A stretch of DNA of 64,000 nucleotides, taken from assembly GCA_050181465.1 (NCBI GenBank), contig JBFXDD010000001.1, forward strand, positions 62,001-126,000. Reading direction: 5' to 3'. A program made the position numbers and the translations under genes. This stretch comes from JACRLW01 sp050181465 (GTDB taxonomy: Bacteria > Planctomycetota > UBA1135 > UBA2386). Each line of letters opens with the position of its first letter. Positions within the stretch are counted from its first letter, which is position 1. The notes below the pieces were generated by a model. The model ran no database searches. It was not told where the DNA came from and worked only from the letters and a program-made list of their open reading frames with translations. Below are positions 35,081 through 43,727 of the stretch, in pieces.

Positions 35081-35264
35081 CAGCCCGCAGGATTGGTGAA
35101 CGTCGTCGCGAGGTCGCCGCAGGTCGATGTCCGGCAGGAAGCTGCGTCGGTCGACGACCGAAGCGTAGCTGTAGCTACGCTGCCAGGGCGGAGCCGACGT
35201 AGTGACGCCGCCGGGCGCGACTTGCGGCGCGCGCAGCCGACGTTCACGAATCATCCGGGCTAGG
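35081..35264 (+). repeat. Dispersed palindromic element, copy A
   Basis: About 184 bp, one of three copies; this one is inverted relative to the plus-strand sequence of copies B and C. It runs from AGCCCGCAGGATTGGTGAAC to the end CATCCGGGCTAG. The ends are inverted repeats: 21 of the first 24 bases match the reverse complement of the last 24. The centre is a perfect hairpin AGCGTAGCT-GT-AGCTACGCT (35162-35181), and most of the intervening arms also pair, so the element is one long imperfect palindrome. It starts 7 bp after the stop at 35072-35074. Against copy B there are 14 mismatches in 141 aligned bases, with no indel. Confidence 0.88.
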
Positions 35265-35316
35265 CTCGGCTCCCCTTGGCCCGGCACCGACAGCGGCGTA
35301 ACCTCTCTTTCCTCCG

Positions 35317-35526
35317 ATGATTTCGACTCTACTTGCCTTCCTTCCTGGCGGCTGGGAGATCTGGGTGATCCTCCTGGTCGTGCTCCTTCTGTTCGGGAAC
35401 CGCATCCCGGGAATGGCGCGCTCGCTCGGTTCGGGCATCGTGGAGTTCAAGAAGGGGCTCCGCGGTGAAGGCGACGCCAAGCAGATCGACGACGCGGAAG
35501 TCAAGAAGTCGAAGGGCGACGCGTGA
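35317..35526 (+). CDS. tatA: Sec-independent (Tat) translocase subunit TatA
   Basis: 69 residues, the usual size. TatA proteins oligomerise around TatBC to move folded proteins across the inner membrane. The single TM segment (WEIWVILLVVLLLFG) is followed by the FGNRIPGMARSLGSGIVEFK amphipathic helix, with the Phe-Gly hinge; an acidic-basic charged tail comes after. Both TatA and TatE/B subgroups fit at this size; TatB is usually longer. No tatC is in the window. The stop overlaps the next start (GTGA). Confidence 0.9.
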   Translation: MISTLLAFLPGGWEIWVILLVVLLLFGNRIPGMARSLGSGIVEFKKGLRGEGDAKQIDDAEVKKSKGDA

Positions 35527-36530
35527 GTCTTCGCAGTGGTTCAATGCAGCTCGGTTCTCTGCTCCTGCCGGTGCGCAGTGAGTTGGAGCGCGTGAGTCGG
35601 GAACTGCTCGAGGATCTCCGTCCGGAGGAGGCCGACTTGGCACCTTTGGTCGAACTGGCCGCGAGTTTCCGAGGGAAGCAACTGCGGCCCGCACTGGTGC
35701 TCCTCTCGGCGGCCGCCTGCGGCGGCGTGCGCGAGGATCACATCCAAGTCGCGAAGGTGGTGGAGATGTTGCACACCGCGACCTTGGTCCACGACGACGT
35801 GCTCGACGGCGCCAGTCTGCGCCGGCAGCAACCCACGGTGAACGCCCGCTTCGGCACCGAGATTCCCGTGTTGCTCGGCGACTACATCTACGCCAGAGCC
35901 TTCCATCTCGCGGTGAGCCTCGACGATCCGGAGTGCAGTCGCGTGCTCTCCGAGACGACCCGCCGGATCTGCCAGGGCGAGATCACCCAGATCCTGCATC
36001 GCTTCGATTTGAGTTGGGATGAGGCGCGTTACTTCCGAGTCATCATAGACAAGACGGCGACGCTCTACGGCGCGTCGTGCCGGCTCGGCGCGTACTACGC
36101 GGGCGCGGACCGCGAACTCGTCGGTGCGCTGGAGCGCTACGGTCTCGAACTCGGCACCGCGTTTCAGATCGTCGACGACTGTCTGGATCTGGAAGGCGAT
36201 GAGTCCGTCGTCGGTAAGTCGCTAGGGACCGACCTCTCCAGAGGCAAGCTCACGCTGCCGCTGTTGTGGCTTGCCTCGCACGCGGAATGCGGCGGCTCCT
36301 TCCGACGGTGGCTCCAGACGATTCGCACCGCGGAGGCTCCTCGCGAGGAGTTCGAGCTGCTCGCCGAACTGCGCGAGCGCTTTCCTCTGGACGCTGCGAT
36401 CACCTACTCGATGGATGCTGCGCGCGATTGCCTCGCGCGAGCGAAGGACTCGGTCGCCGGGCTGCCGAGCAGCGCGGCGAAGGAGTCCATCGAAGCGTTG
36501 GCCGACTACGTTCTGGCGCGATCGAACTGA
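35523..36530 (+). CDS. Trans-polyprenyl diphosphate synthase (IspB-like)
   Basis: 335 residues from GTG 35523 (an in-frame ATG at 35544 would shorten it by seven). It makes linear prenyl diphosphates by adding IPP units. The first Asp-rich motif is DDVLDGASLRR (about 91-101), after GKQLRPALVLLSA and HTATLVH; the second is FQIVDDCLDLEGD near residue 219, followed by KSLGTDLSRGKLTLPLL. Chain length is set by residues before the first motif: the Ala and Thr at -4 and -5 (HTATLVHDD) suggest a medium or long product such as a quinone side chain, but this is not decisive. It overlaps tatA. Confidence 0.88.
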   Translation: MSLRSGSMQLGSLLLPVRSELERVSRELLEDLRPEEADLAPLVELAASFRGKQLRPALVLLSAAACGGVREDHIQVAKVVEMLHTATLVHDDVLDGASLRRQQPTVNARFGTEIPVLLGDYIYARAFHLAVSLDDPECSRVLSETTRRICQGEITQILHRFDLSWDEARYFRVIIDKTATLYGASCRLGAYYAGADRELVGALERYGLELGTAFQIVDDCLDLEGDESVVGKSLGTDLSRGKLTLPLLWLASHAECGGSFRRWLQTIRTAEAPREEFELLAELRERFPLDAAITYSMDAARDCLARAKDSVAGLPSSAAKESIEALADYVLARSN

Positions 36531-36550
36531 GAGTTCCGCGGCGGGCCGGT

Positions 36551-37393
36551 TCACACATCGAGTCCGGCGGCGCGGAGCGTGTTGCGCAACAGCATCGCGA
36601 CCGTCACCGGACCCACGCCTCCCGGCACGGGCGTGATCGCGCCGGCGACCTCCCGCGCGGACTCGAAGTCGACATCGCCGACGACGCGACCGTCCGGCAG
36701 TGAGTTGATCCCGACATCGATCACGACCGCGCCCGGCTTGATCATTTCGCCGCGAACGAGCCCGGGGCGACCGACGGCCACCACCAGGATGTCGGCTCGC
36801 CGAGTGTGCTCCGCGAGCGACTTGGTGGCAACGTGGCAGACGGTCACGGTCGAGAGGTGATGCAATAGGAACATCGCGATCGGCTTGCCGACGATCTCGC
36901 TATGCCCGACGACCACCGCCTCTTTGCCGGTGGGGTCGATCCCGCTGTGGCGGATCAGTGCCAGGGCAGCACTCGCGGTGCACGGCGCCAAGCGTGGTTC
37001 GTGGTAGAGGATCGCACCCATGTTCGCGGGGTTCATCCCCTCGACGTCCTTCTTCCGACTGATCGCGCCTTGCACCTCTCGCGGCGGGATGTGATCCGGC
37101 AAGGGTCGTTGCAGGAGGATGCCGGCAACCAGTGGGTCGTCGTCGAGTTGCGCGATCCGGCCGAGCACGGTGGCGAGCGGCGTGTCCGCGGGCAGGCGTT
37201 CCTCGATGAGGTCGATGCCGACGTCCAGCGCTGCCCGACGTTGCCCTCGGAGGTAGACCGCGGTGGCCTCGTGCGCGCCGATCTGGAGGGAGACCAGGCG
37301 AACGGGTCGCGGCCCGAGCTGCTCGCGCGCGGCGCGCAAGTCGGCTCGCATCTTGTCCGCCACGAGACGGCCGTCGAGAATCTTTGCAGTCAC
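36551..37393 (-). CDS. folD: FolD-family methylene-THF dehydrogenase with K-to-Q change
   Basis: 280 residues. FolD interconverts 5,10-methylene-, methenyl- and 10-formyl-THF. The folate pocket part, ATAVYLRGQRRAALDVGI, aligns with Escherichia coli FolD QIYVASKRKACEEVGF: the catalytic Tyr is kept (Tyr47), but the lysine four residues later is Gln51 (codon CAA). The aspartate of the following folate motif is Glu118 (KKDVEGMNPAN instead of KDVDGFHPYN), whereas the Gln of LLQRPLP is kept. The NADP domain is normal (VVVGHSEIVGKPIAM, ITPVPGGVGPVTVAML). In human MTHFD1, the K56Q mutant loses cyclohydrolase but keeps dehydrogenase activity. This copy is therefore probably dehydrogenase-only, by inference. 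Confidence 0.87.
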   Translation of the reverse strand: MTAKILDGRLVADKMRADLRAAREQLGPRPVRLVSLQIGAHEATAVYLRGQRRAALDVGIDLIEERLPADTPLATVLGRIAQLDDDPLVAGILLQRPLPDHIPPREVQGAISRKKDVEGMNPANMGAILYHEPRLAPCTASAALALIRHSGIDPTGKEAVVVGHSEIVGKPIAMFLLHHLSTVTVCHVATKSLAEHTRRADILVVAVGRPGLVRGEMIKPGAVVIDVGINSLPDGRVVGDVDFESAREVAGAITPVPGGVGPVTVAMLLRNTLRAAGLDV

Positions 37394-37454
37394 GGTATTC
37401 CTGCCGGGGTTCGTGCCGAAACATAACGGCAGCGGGCTCGGCCCGCGCCCGCCG

Positions 37455-38303
37455 ATGCAGACCTTGTTCCGACGACTTCATCTCGCCCTGGGCGGCACCG
37501 CGGTCGCCAGCTTGATCGCGATCAACTGCGGCGTCTTCGCGCTGACCGTGGTGATCGGCCCGCACCTCTTCGGACGAAGTCTCGATGGCTGGTTGGGGGT
37601 CAGTTTGCCCGGTCTGGTCGAGGGTTTCGGACTGGGGAGCTTGCGGATCGTCACCTCGCAGTTCACGCATGCCTTCACCGACCCGATGCACCTCTTCGGC
37701 AACATGCTGGTGCTGTTCTTCCTCGGTCGGATGGTCGAGTCGGAGGTCGGCTCCCGTGGGCTCGTGCATCTCTACCTCACGAGCGGACTCGCCGGGGTCG
37801 TCGTGGCGCTCGCGCTGTTCGCGCTGACCGGTCATCCCGACGCGACCCTGATCGGTGCCAGCGGCGCCTGCTACGGGATCATGGTCTACGGCGCGCTCAT
37901 GGCGCCGCGGCAGACGGTGATGCTGTTCTTCGTCGTTCCCGTCCAGCTCGGCGCCCTGGTGGGGATCCTGGTGGCTCTGGGCTTCTACTACGCCGCCATG
38001 CAGATCCACGGGCTCGACACCTCGCGCGTGGCGCATTCCGCCCACATCGGCGGTGCAGCCGCGGGCTTCATCGCCTTTCGGCGGTTCCGGGGCTACTACC
38101 TGGCACTGGGAAGCGGGCGCGGCGCCTGGTTCCCGGGGCTGGCGCGGCGTCGACAGGAGCGCGACCGAACGACAGCGGTGGACAAGCAGTTGCGGCTCGA
38201 CCGGATCCTCGACAAGGTGCAACGCGAAGGGATGAGCGCGCTCAGTGGCGAGGAGCGTCGTTTCCTCGAGCGGACCAGCAAGGAAATGCGCGATCGGCCC
38301 TGA
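37455..38303 (+). CDS. Rhomboid-family intramembrane serine protease
   Basis: 282 residues, divergent from folD. About six membrane helices. The catalytic Ser136 lies in LIGASGACYG (GxSG motif) and the partner His197 in VAHSAHIGGAAAG. Upstream are the family motifs FTHAFTDPMHLFGNMLVLFF and the L1 loop. Rhomboids cut substrate TM helices inside the membrane. A cytoplasmic C-terminal tail of about 70 residues follows the last helix; it is basic, then has KLRLDRI-like helix text (RLDRILDKVQREGMSALSGE), a pattern often seen at the end of bacterial rhomboid genes. No substrate can be deduced. Confidence 0.85.
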   Translation: MQTLFRRLHLALGGTAVASLIAINCGVFALTVVIGPHLFGRSLDGWLGVSLPGLVEGFGLGSLRIVTSQFTHAFTDPMHLFGNMLVLFFLGRMVESEVGSRGLVHLYLTSGLAGVVVALALFALTGHPDATLIGASGACYGIMVYGALMAPRQTVMLFFVVPVQLGALVGILVALGFYYAAMQIHGLDTSRVAHSAHIGGAAAGFIAFRRFRGYYLALGSGRGAWFPGLARRRQERDRTTAVDKQLRLDRILDKVQREGMSALSGEERRFLERTSKEMRDRP

Positions 38304-38423
38304 GTCGGGAGCTCACCGAACCGCGAAGGACGATGCTGCGCCTGGGCCGCTGTTCGATCCGCGTGTGCGGACGCTACTCTGGAGCGGCCGGCTCGCGTTC
38401 CGCGCGCCGTGGATCCATCGCAC

Positions 38424-40571
38424 ATGAAGCCATTTCGGACCCTGTGGGCGCTCGCGTTCTTCTTCGTTGCCTCGGTGCTGCCTCGCGCCGTCGCGCAGGC
38501 CGTCACCTACGACGCCTTCGCGACCAGCCTGCAGACGGCGATCCGCCTCGACGACCAGAAGGGCCTCGATCGTCTGATCAAGGCCAACAGCACCCACACG
38601 ATCGGCCACTTCCGCGCGCTCGTGCAAGGCATGGTCGCCGATCCCGCCGCCGAGCCGCGAACGCGCGCAGAACGCGAAGCGATCAAGGCGTCCTGGACCC
38701 GCGTCTTCCAGGGGCGCACCTTGGAGATCCTCGAGAACTGGCTGCAACTCCTCGATTCGAAGGCAGCCAGCGGCATCGAGCGTGCGCGCCTCGCGCTGAA
38801 TCAGGTCTACGGCGAACTCGCGCGGCTGCAGAGTGGTGTCAAGGAGCGCAAGCCGTGGGAGAGCCTCGCCGATTCGACCAGGAAGATCGCCGAGCAGTTT
38901 CAGGGTGTGGGTGACGACGTCCAGGCTGCCGATGCATGGGGCGTCGTCGCACGGATCTACACCGCGATTCCCGACCGCACGATCGGGGACCGTGAGGAAG
39001 CGATCGTCGCGCTGGTGAACTTCGAGGAACGTCGGCGAGCCGTCGACTTCGTGAAGGACGACTTCTTCTACGGCAACGTCGAGTTCCGCAAAGCCGAGGA
39101 AGAACGGCTCGTCGAAGAGAAGAAGCAGGCCGACAAGCGTTCGAAGGACGGCTACGACGTATCGGTCAAGGGCGCAGACGCGTACTTGATGCCCGACGCC
39201 GACAAGCTCGAGCAGATCGTCGACCTTCGCTTCGAGGTGGCGACGAAGCCCCACGAGGACATGTCTCCCGTCGGCGGTTCCATCCCACCGAAGTGGTTGG
39301 CCGTTTCGATCCTCAACTCCGGGCCCGAGAAGATGGCCTGGTTCCGTGCAACCGAGCTGTTCCTCGTCCGGCCGGCGAGCAACAAGTTCGGCATCACGCT
39401 CGACGGCGCGGAGGTCGACCTCAAGAAGAACCCGTTCCTGGAAATCGAAGCCGGCAACAAGCTCAAGAAGCCGAGCTTGTTCTGGTTGGACAAGGATCGG
39501 CAGTTCCCCTACGCGATGTGGTTCTACGTCGGCGGAGCGAGCGAGCCCTATCAGGGGCTGGGCCAGAATCTCGAACCCTACGAACAGGGCGGGATCCAAC
39601 GTGCGACCCTCTACTACAAGAGCGCTGCGAGTTGGGTTGCGGATGTCGCCGGAACCCCGGTGACCCTGTTCGACGAGAACGGCAGCGGCACGCTGTTCGA
39701 AGGTGATCCGATGGAGTTCGGCCTGAAGGATCGCGGGATCGGGGCAGGACCCGACGAAGAAGTCGCCATCCCCGCCTTCGATGCGATGCAGATCGGCAAG
39801 GGGCCGATGATGCCCTTCGGTCAATGGGTGAAGATCGGGGAGGCCTGGTATCACCTGCGTGGCCACGACGGTGGGCGCAAGCTCGGTGTGCGGCCCGCCA
39901 ACCCCGAGTACTTGAAGACGGGGACCATCGCGCTGAAGTGGACCGGACCGAAGTCCATCAAGCCCACGGTCCTCATCGTCCAAGGCAAGGGTGACTTCGC
40001 GACCGCGCGGTTCCAGATCGCGGACGGCAAGCCGATGGAAGTTCCCGCCGGCGACTACTCGGTGGCCTACGGCCGCATCGAGCAGAAGGGCGGCGGCAAG
40101 GTCACGTCCGCCGACATCTTTCCGGGTGCTTTCCAACCCGTCACGGTTGCCGAGGGCGGTGCGGCGGTTCTCGAGCTCGGCGCGCCCTTCACCATCGACT
40201 TCGACAAGAAGGTCGCCGACGGCAAGCTGACGCTCGACTCGGTCAAGTTCCGGGTCTTCGGCAAGTCCAAGGAGCTTTACGGCCGCCTGAACGGGTGTGT
40301 CGTAACGCCGACCGTACTGGTGGGCAGGACCGCCGACGGCAAGGGTGCCAAGGACTCGGGCGAGTTCGTTCCCATCCCCGACACCGAGATCCTGAACCAG
40401 TTGGCGACCAAGTTCGGATCCACCCTGGCCAGTCACGTCGGGTTCTTTCCGATTCCCAAGGGTGCCCGGGACACCACGGTCCTGGAGGTGCCGGTTGCCG
40501 GCGAGGTCTTCGTCGGGCTCGCCGATCGGAAGAACAAGTTCTTCGGCAAGATCGATCCGATCTTCAAGTGA
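38424..40571 (+). CDS. Large secreted protein of unknown function
   Basis: 715 residues from ATG 38424. A signal peptide (TLWALAFFFVASVLPRAVAQ) precedes about 200 residues of helical text (TPR-like in composition, with EEAIVALVNFEERRRAVDFV). A Lys/Glu-rich bridge, EERLVEEKKQADKRSKDGYD, follows. Then come about 480 residues of beta-rich sequence with regular strands such as VLIVQGKGDFATARFQIADG and VTVAEGGAAVLELGAPFTID, suggestive of Ig or jelly-roll modules. I recognise no family and see no catalytic motif. Upstream rhomboid and downstream serS genes give no functional clue. Confidence 0.6.
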   Translation: MKPFRTLWALAFFFVASVLPRAVAQAVTYDAFATSLQTAIRLDDQKGLDRLIKANSTHTIGHFRALVQGMVADPAAEPRTRAEREAIKASWTRVFQGRTLEILENWLQLLDSKAASGIERARLALNQVYGELARLQSGVKERKPWESLADSTRKIAEQFQGVGDDVQAADAWGVVARIYTAIPDRTIGDREEAIVALVNFEERRRAVDFVKDDFFYGNVEFRKAEEERLVEEKKQADKRSKDGYDVSVKGADAYLMPDADKLEQIVDLRFEVATKPHEDMSPVGGSIPPKWLAVSILNSGPEKMAWFRATELFLVRPASNKFGITLDGAEVDLKKNPFLEIEAGNKLKKPSLFWLDKDRQFPYAMWFYVGGASEPYQGLGQNLEPYEQGGIQRATLYYKSAASWVADVAGTPVTLFDENGSGTLFEGDPMEFGLKDRGIGAGPDEEVAIPAFDAMQIGKGPMMPFGQWVKIGEAWYHLRGHDGGRKLGVRPANPEYLKTGTIALKWTGPKSIKPTVLIVQGKGDFATARFQIADGKPMEVPAGDYSVAYGRIEQKGGGKVTSADIFPGAFQPVTVAEGGAAVLELGAPFTIDFDKKVADGKLTLDSVKFRVFGKSKELYGRLNGCVVTPTVLVGRTADGKGAKDSGEFVPIPDTEILNQLATKFGSTLASHVGFFPIPKGARDTTVLEVPVAGEVFVGLADRKNKFFGKIDPIFK

Positions 40572-40607
40572 TCGGATTCTGGCGCGGCTTGTGCTTCGAT
40601 ACGCCCC

Positions 40608-41882
40608 GTGCTCGACATCCGAACTTTGCGTGAGAATCCCGAGCGCGTCCGCCAGGGCGCGCTGAAGAAGCGCTTTCCCGATCGCGCCGCCGCGGTCGAC
40701 GCGGCGTTGCGTGTCGACGGCGAATTGCGGGCATTGATCCCCGAGCTCGACGGGTTGCGCGCCAAGCAGAAGGCCGGCGGCAAACAGGCGGGGAAGCTCA
40801 ACGATGCCGAGCGCGCCGTGTGGCTCGAAGAGCAGCGATCACTCAAGGCCACGATCGCTGAGTTGGAAGTGCGGGAGAAGAGCCTGCAGGAAGCGTTGCG
40901 TCAGCAACTCTTGCTGGTGCCCAACGTCCCCGACGACGAAGTCCCTGTCGGTGACGACGATCAGGGCAACGTCGAAGTGCGCCGCGTGGGGGCGATCCCG
41001 AGCTTCGACTTCCAGCCGAAGTCGCACGATGACTTGGCGAACGCGAGGGGATGGTTGGACGTCGTGCGTGCCGCGCGAATGGCCGGCAGCCGAAACTACA
41101 TGCTGCTCGGCGATCTCGCTCTGTTGCACGATGCCGTTCTGCGGCTGTCGATGGATCACATGGTGGCGCGTGGCTTCGTGCCGGTGGATCCTCCGCTCCT
41201 CGTTCGCGATGAGGTGATGACCGGCACCGGCTTCTTCCCGGGCGGCGAGGAACAGACGTATCGAGTGCTCGAGGACGGCCTGAATCTGATCGGCACTGCC
41301 GAGGTGCCGGTGACTTCGATCCACGCCGACGAGATCCTCGATGCAAGCGATCTGCCCAAGCGCTACGTCGCGCGTTCGGCATGCTTCCGCCGGGAAGCCG
41401 GCACCTACGGCAAGGACACGAAGGGGCTGTATCGAGTCCACCAGTTCCAGAAGGTGGAGCAGGTCGTGATCGACATCGCCGACGAGTCTCGAAGTCGACA
41501 GCATCACGAGGAGATCGTGGCGAACTCGGAGGCGGTTCTCGCTGCGCTGGAATTGCCTTATCGGGTCGTCGCCGTCTGCGGCGGCGACCTCGGCGTCCCC
41601 CAGGCCTTCAAGTACGACATCGAGTGCTGGATGCCGTCACGAAACCAATACGGGGAGACGCACTCCGCGTCGCGCTTCTACGACTACCAAGCACGGCGCC
41701 TGATGATGCGCTACCGCGATGCGGGCACGAAGAAGGTGGCCTACTGCCACACGCTCAACAACACGGTCTTGGCGAGTCCCCGGATCCTGATCCCGCTGCT
41801 CGAAGTCCACCAGACCGCGGACGGACAGGTTCGCGTGCCAGCGGCCCTGCGACCCTACCTCGGCGGACGCGACCGCCTGTGA
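40608..41882 (+). CDS. serS: Seryl-tRNA synthetase
   Basis: 424 residues, the normal length. It charges tRNA-Ser and also the selenocysteine tRNA where present. The N-terminal antiparallel coiled-coil arm (residues about 30-105) that grips the tRNA variable arm starts DIRTLRENPERVRQGA. The class II core shows motif 1 around RGFVPVDPPLLVRDEV, motif 2 YVARSACFRREAGTYGKDT and motif 3 NNTVLASPRILIPLLEV. The start is GTG 40608, which matches the usual M-L-D-I-R-x-L opening. Confidence 0.97.
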   Translation: MLDIRTLRENPERVRQGALKKRFPDRAAAVDAALRVDGELRALIPELDGLRAKQKAGGKQAGKLNDAERAVWLEEQRSLKATIAELEVREKSLQEALRQQLLLVPNVPDDEVPVGDDDQGNVEVRRVGAIPSFDFQPKSHDDLANARGWLDVVRAARMAGSRNYMLLGDLALLHDAVLRLSMDHMVARGFVPVDPPLLVRDEVMTGTGFFPGGEEQTYRVLEDGLNLIGTAEVPVTSIHADEILDASDLPKRYVARSACFRREAGTYGKDTKGLYRVHQFQKVEQVVIDIADESRSRQHHEEIVANSEAVLAALELPYRVVAVCGGDLGVPQAFKYDIECWMPSRNQYGETHSASRFYDYQARRLMMRYRDAGTKKVAYCHTLNNTVLASPRILIPLLEVHQTADGQVRVPAALRPYLGGRDRL

Positions 41883-41907
41883 GCGGATGGTCCGGATTGG
41901 GCGACGC

Positions 41908-43017
41908 TCAGCGGCGCGCGCCGCCGAACGGATTACCGCTCCCGCCGCCCTGACCGCCGCCGAACAGGCCGCCCGGCAAACCGGAGCCGCCGCCGCGCAG
42001 CAGGTCCCCGAGATTGAGGCCGGGGTTGCCGCCTGGTGGGAGACCACCGCGGCCTGGGCCCGTTGGACGATTGCCGCCGCGACCCTGTCCCGGCGGCCCG
42101 CCGGGGTTGACGCCGACCCCGATCTCGCCGAGTCCCGGCAATCCACTGCCGGGTCCTCGGGCTCCGCCGCCGCCGCCGCCGAGCGCACCGCCGCCGCCCT
42201 CACCGCCCGAACCCGCAGCGCTGGAAGTCGGCTGGTCGGCAGGCGAAACCGGCGCAACCGGGACCATCGCGACTCCGGCTTGGAGGATGTTGTCGTATCG
42301 CTTCTCGAAGACGATGTGCCGCACGTAGGTCTCGAGCACTCGACCGTCGTCACCGATCTCCAGTCCGGACACCTGGTTGCGATTGCCCATGCGACGGTGA
42401 ACCTTCAGCTCGATCTTGATGCGGCGTGGAAGGAGCCCTTCGCGGGAGGAATCCCATTCGTCGACCGGCTCCGCATCGAAGCCGAGTGTCTGGTAGTAGG
42501 TGATATTCAGGCTCTTCACGCGATCGCAGAGCACCTGAAACTCACCGCCGCGAGTGATGTCGTCGTCGATCAGCGCATCCTCGCGACGTGCGAGCTCGAG
42601 CAGGCCCGGCGTTTCGCGATTGTCGCGCAACCAATAGCCGACTTCGGAGATCCCCGTCGGCGTGATGCGGTTCTCGACGTCGGGAACGCCGCGGATCGTG
42701 TCGGTTGTCGTGACGAAGTCGATCCAGTCGGCGTCGAACCCTCCGATGTCGCGATTGCGGCCGAACAGCACCTTGTTCCGCTTCACGTTGTAGTGCCACA
42801 GACCACGCAGATCGCGTTCGATCGTGTCGAGCACACGCTGGCCGGTCGCCATCGCTCCGTTTGCCGTGTCGATCTCGTAGTGCGCGTTCAGCGTCCCGAC
42901 GAAGCTCGCGCTCACGGCAACCATCACCATGGAGGAGATCAGAATCGCGACCATCAGTTCCACCAGAGTGAATCCGTCCTGGTCGCTTCTACGCGTCGTC
43001 GTGGTTCGTCTCGTCAT
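41908..43017 (-). CDS. gspJ: GspJ-like pseudopilin with Gly-rich C-terminal extension
   Basis: 369 residues, against about 200 in typical GspJ. The N-terminal prepilin site is GFTLVELMVAILISSMVMVA (cut before Phe, methylated, Glu at +5). The globular part has strands such as RVLDTIERDLRGLWHY. After residue 255 comes about 110 residues made mostly of Gly, Pro, Arg, Leu and Ser (repeated GGG, GPG and LPG), an extension not known from standard minor pseudopilins. GspJ forms the quaternary tip complex with GspI and GspK. It is the last gene in a run gspD-E-F-G-H-I-J on the minus strand. The start overlaps the gspI stop. Confidence 0.72.
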   Translation of the reverse strand: MTRRTTTTRRSDQDGFTLVELMVAILISSMVMVAVSASFVGTLNAHYEIDTANGAMATGQRVLDTIERDLRGLWHYNVKRNKVLFGRNRDIGGFDADWIDFVTTTDTIRGVPDVENRITPTGISEVGYWLRDNRETPGLLELARREDALIDDDITRGGEFQVLCDRVKSLNITYYQTLGFDAEPVDEWDSSREGLLPRRIKIELKVHRRMGNRNQVSGLEIGDDGRVLETYVRHIVFEKRYDNILQAGVAMVPVAPVSPADQPTSSAAGSGGEGGGGALGGGGGGARGPGSGLPGLGEIGVGVNPGGPPGQGRGGNRPTGPGRGGLPPGGNPGLNLGDLLRGGGSGLPGGLFGGGQGGGSGNPFGGARR

Positions 43018-43727
43018 TTGCCCACTGTTCCTTCGCCGCCGCCACTGCCTGCGCCGCCACTGCTCGCGCCGCTACTCGCAGAGCCCTCGCCGCGCGCTTC
43101 CGCGATCTGCTCGGACTGCTCGGGGGTCAGGCCTTGGATGGCCATGGTGCTGATACTCGCCCGCAACATGAAGGACCGTGTGGCGTCGTTCTCGTCCTCG
43201 CTAGGGCGGATGTTGGGAAAGGTGACGAGGATCGCCACGTCCTCGAACTCATCTTCGGAAGGCACCTTGTCGGCGAGCTCCTGCTCGCGGAGTTGGTCTT
43301 CGTATTCGATCATCGACATTCCGCGCGCATTGGCTTCGCGGAGACTCTCCCGTTCGCGCTGCCAGGCGAGTCGGTCGGAGCCGCCGGGGCCGTCCGCCGT
43401 GTCGGTTCCCATCATCTGGGTCTCGGCATCGGCGATGGCCGCCTCACCGATCAGGATCTGGAAACGGAACCCGGGGTGTTCCTCGAGATCGACCCACAGG
43501 CGATTGGTCGGCGGTGTCTCACGAGCTCCGGCCTGAAGTTCGCTCAGGAAGCGCTGCGCGATCTCACGCGCGGTGCGCCACTGGCGAGCCTCGGCGGAGT
43601 CCTCCAGAGAGCGCGTTCGCATGCCCAAGAAGGGCAGGATCACCATCGCGAGCAGGGCGACGGCGATGAGCGCTTCGAGCAGAGTGAAACCGGTTTCCGC
43701 GCGCGGACTCGGCGAGGACGTCACCAT
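43014..43727 (-). CDS. gspI: GspI-like pseudopilin with Gly/Ser-rich tail
   Basis: 237 residues against about 120-130 in typical GspI. The prepilin sequence is TGFTLLEALIAVALLAMVIL, with the conserved Glu. The charged middle (ERESLREANARGMSMIEYED) is followed by about 30 residues of Gly/Ser/Ala (SGASSGGAGSGGGEG). In the pseudopilus tip GspI is the core that recruits GspJ and GspK. It is coupled by ATGA overlaps to both neighbours. Confidence 0.68.
   Translation of the reverse strand: MVTSSPSPRAETGFTLLEALIAVALLAMVILPFLGMRTRSLEDSAEARQWRTAREIAQRFLSELQAGARETPPTNRLWVDLEEHPGFRFQILIGEAAIADAETQMMGTDTADGPGGSDRLAWQRERESLREANARGMSMIEYEDQLREQELADKVPSEDEFEDVAILVTFPNIRPSEDENDATRSFMLRASISTMAIQGLTPEQSEQIAEARGEGSASSGASSGGAGSGGGEGTVGK

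Noticed and set aside
35096..35263. A small gene inside each palindromic element
   Set aside because: The frame is open in all copies, but differences are not biased toward silent sites and no start site or homologue is convincing; kept as a finding, not as a CDS.
41880..41910. Hairpin between serS and gspJ stop codons (TGAGCG ... CGCTCA)
   Set aside because: Six base pairs with a 19-base loop and no T-tract is within chance for GC-rich DNA.
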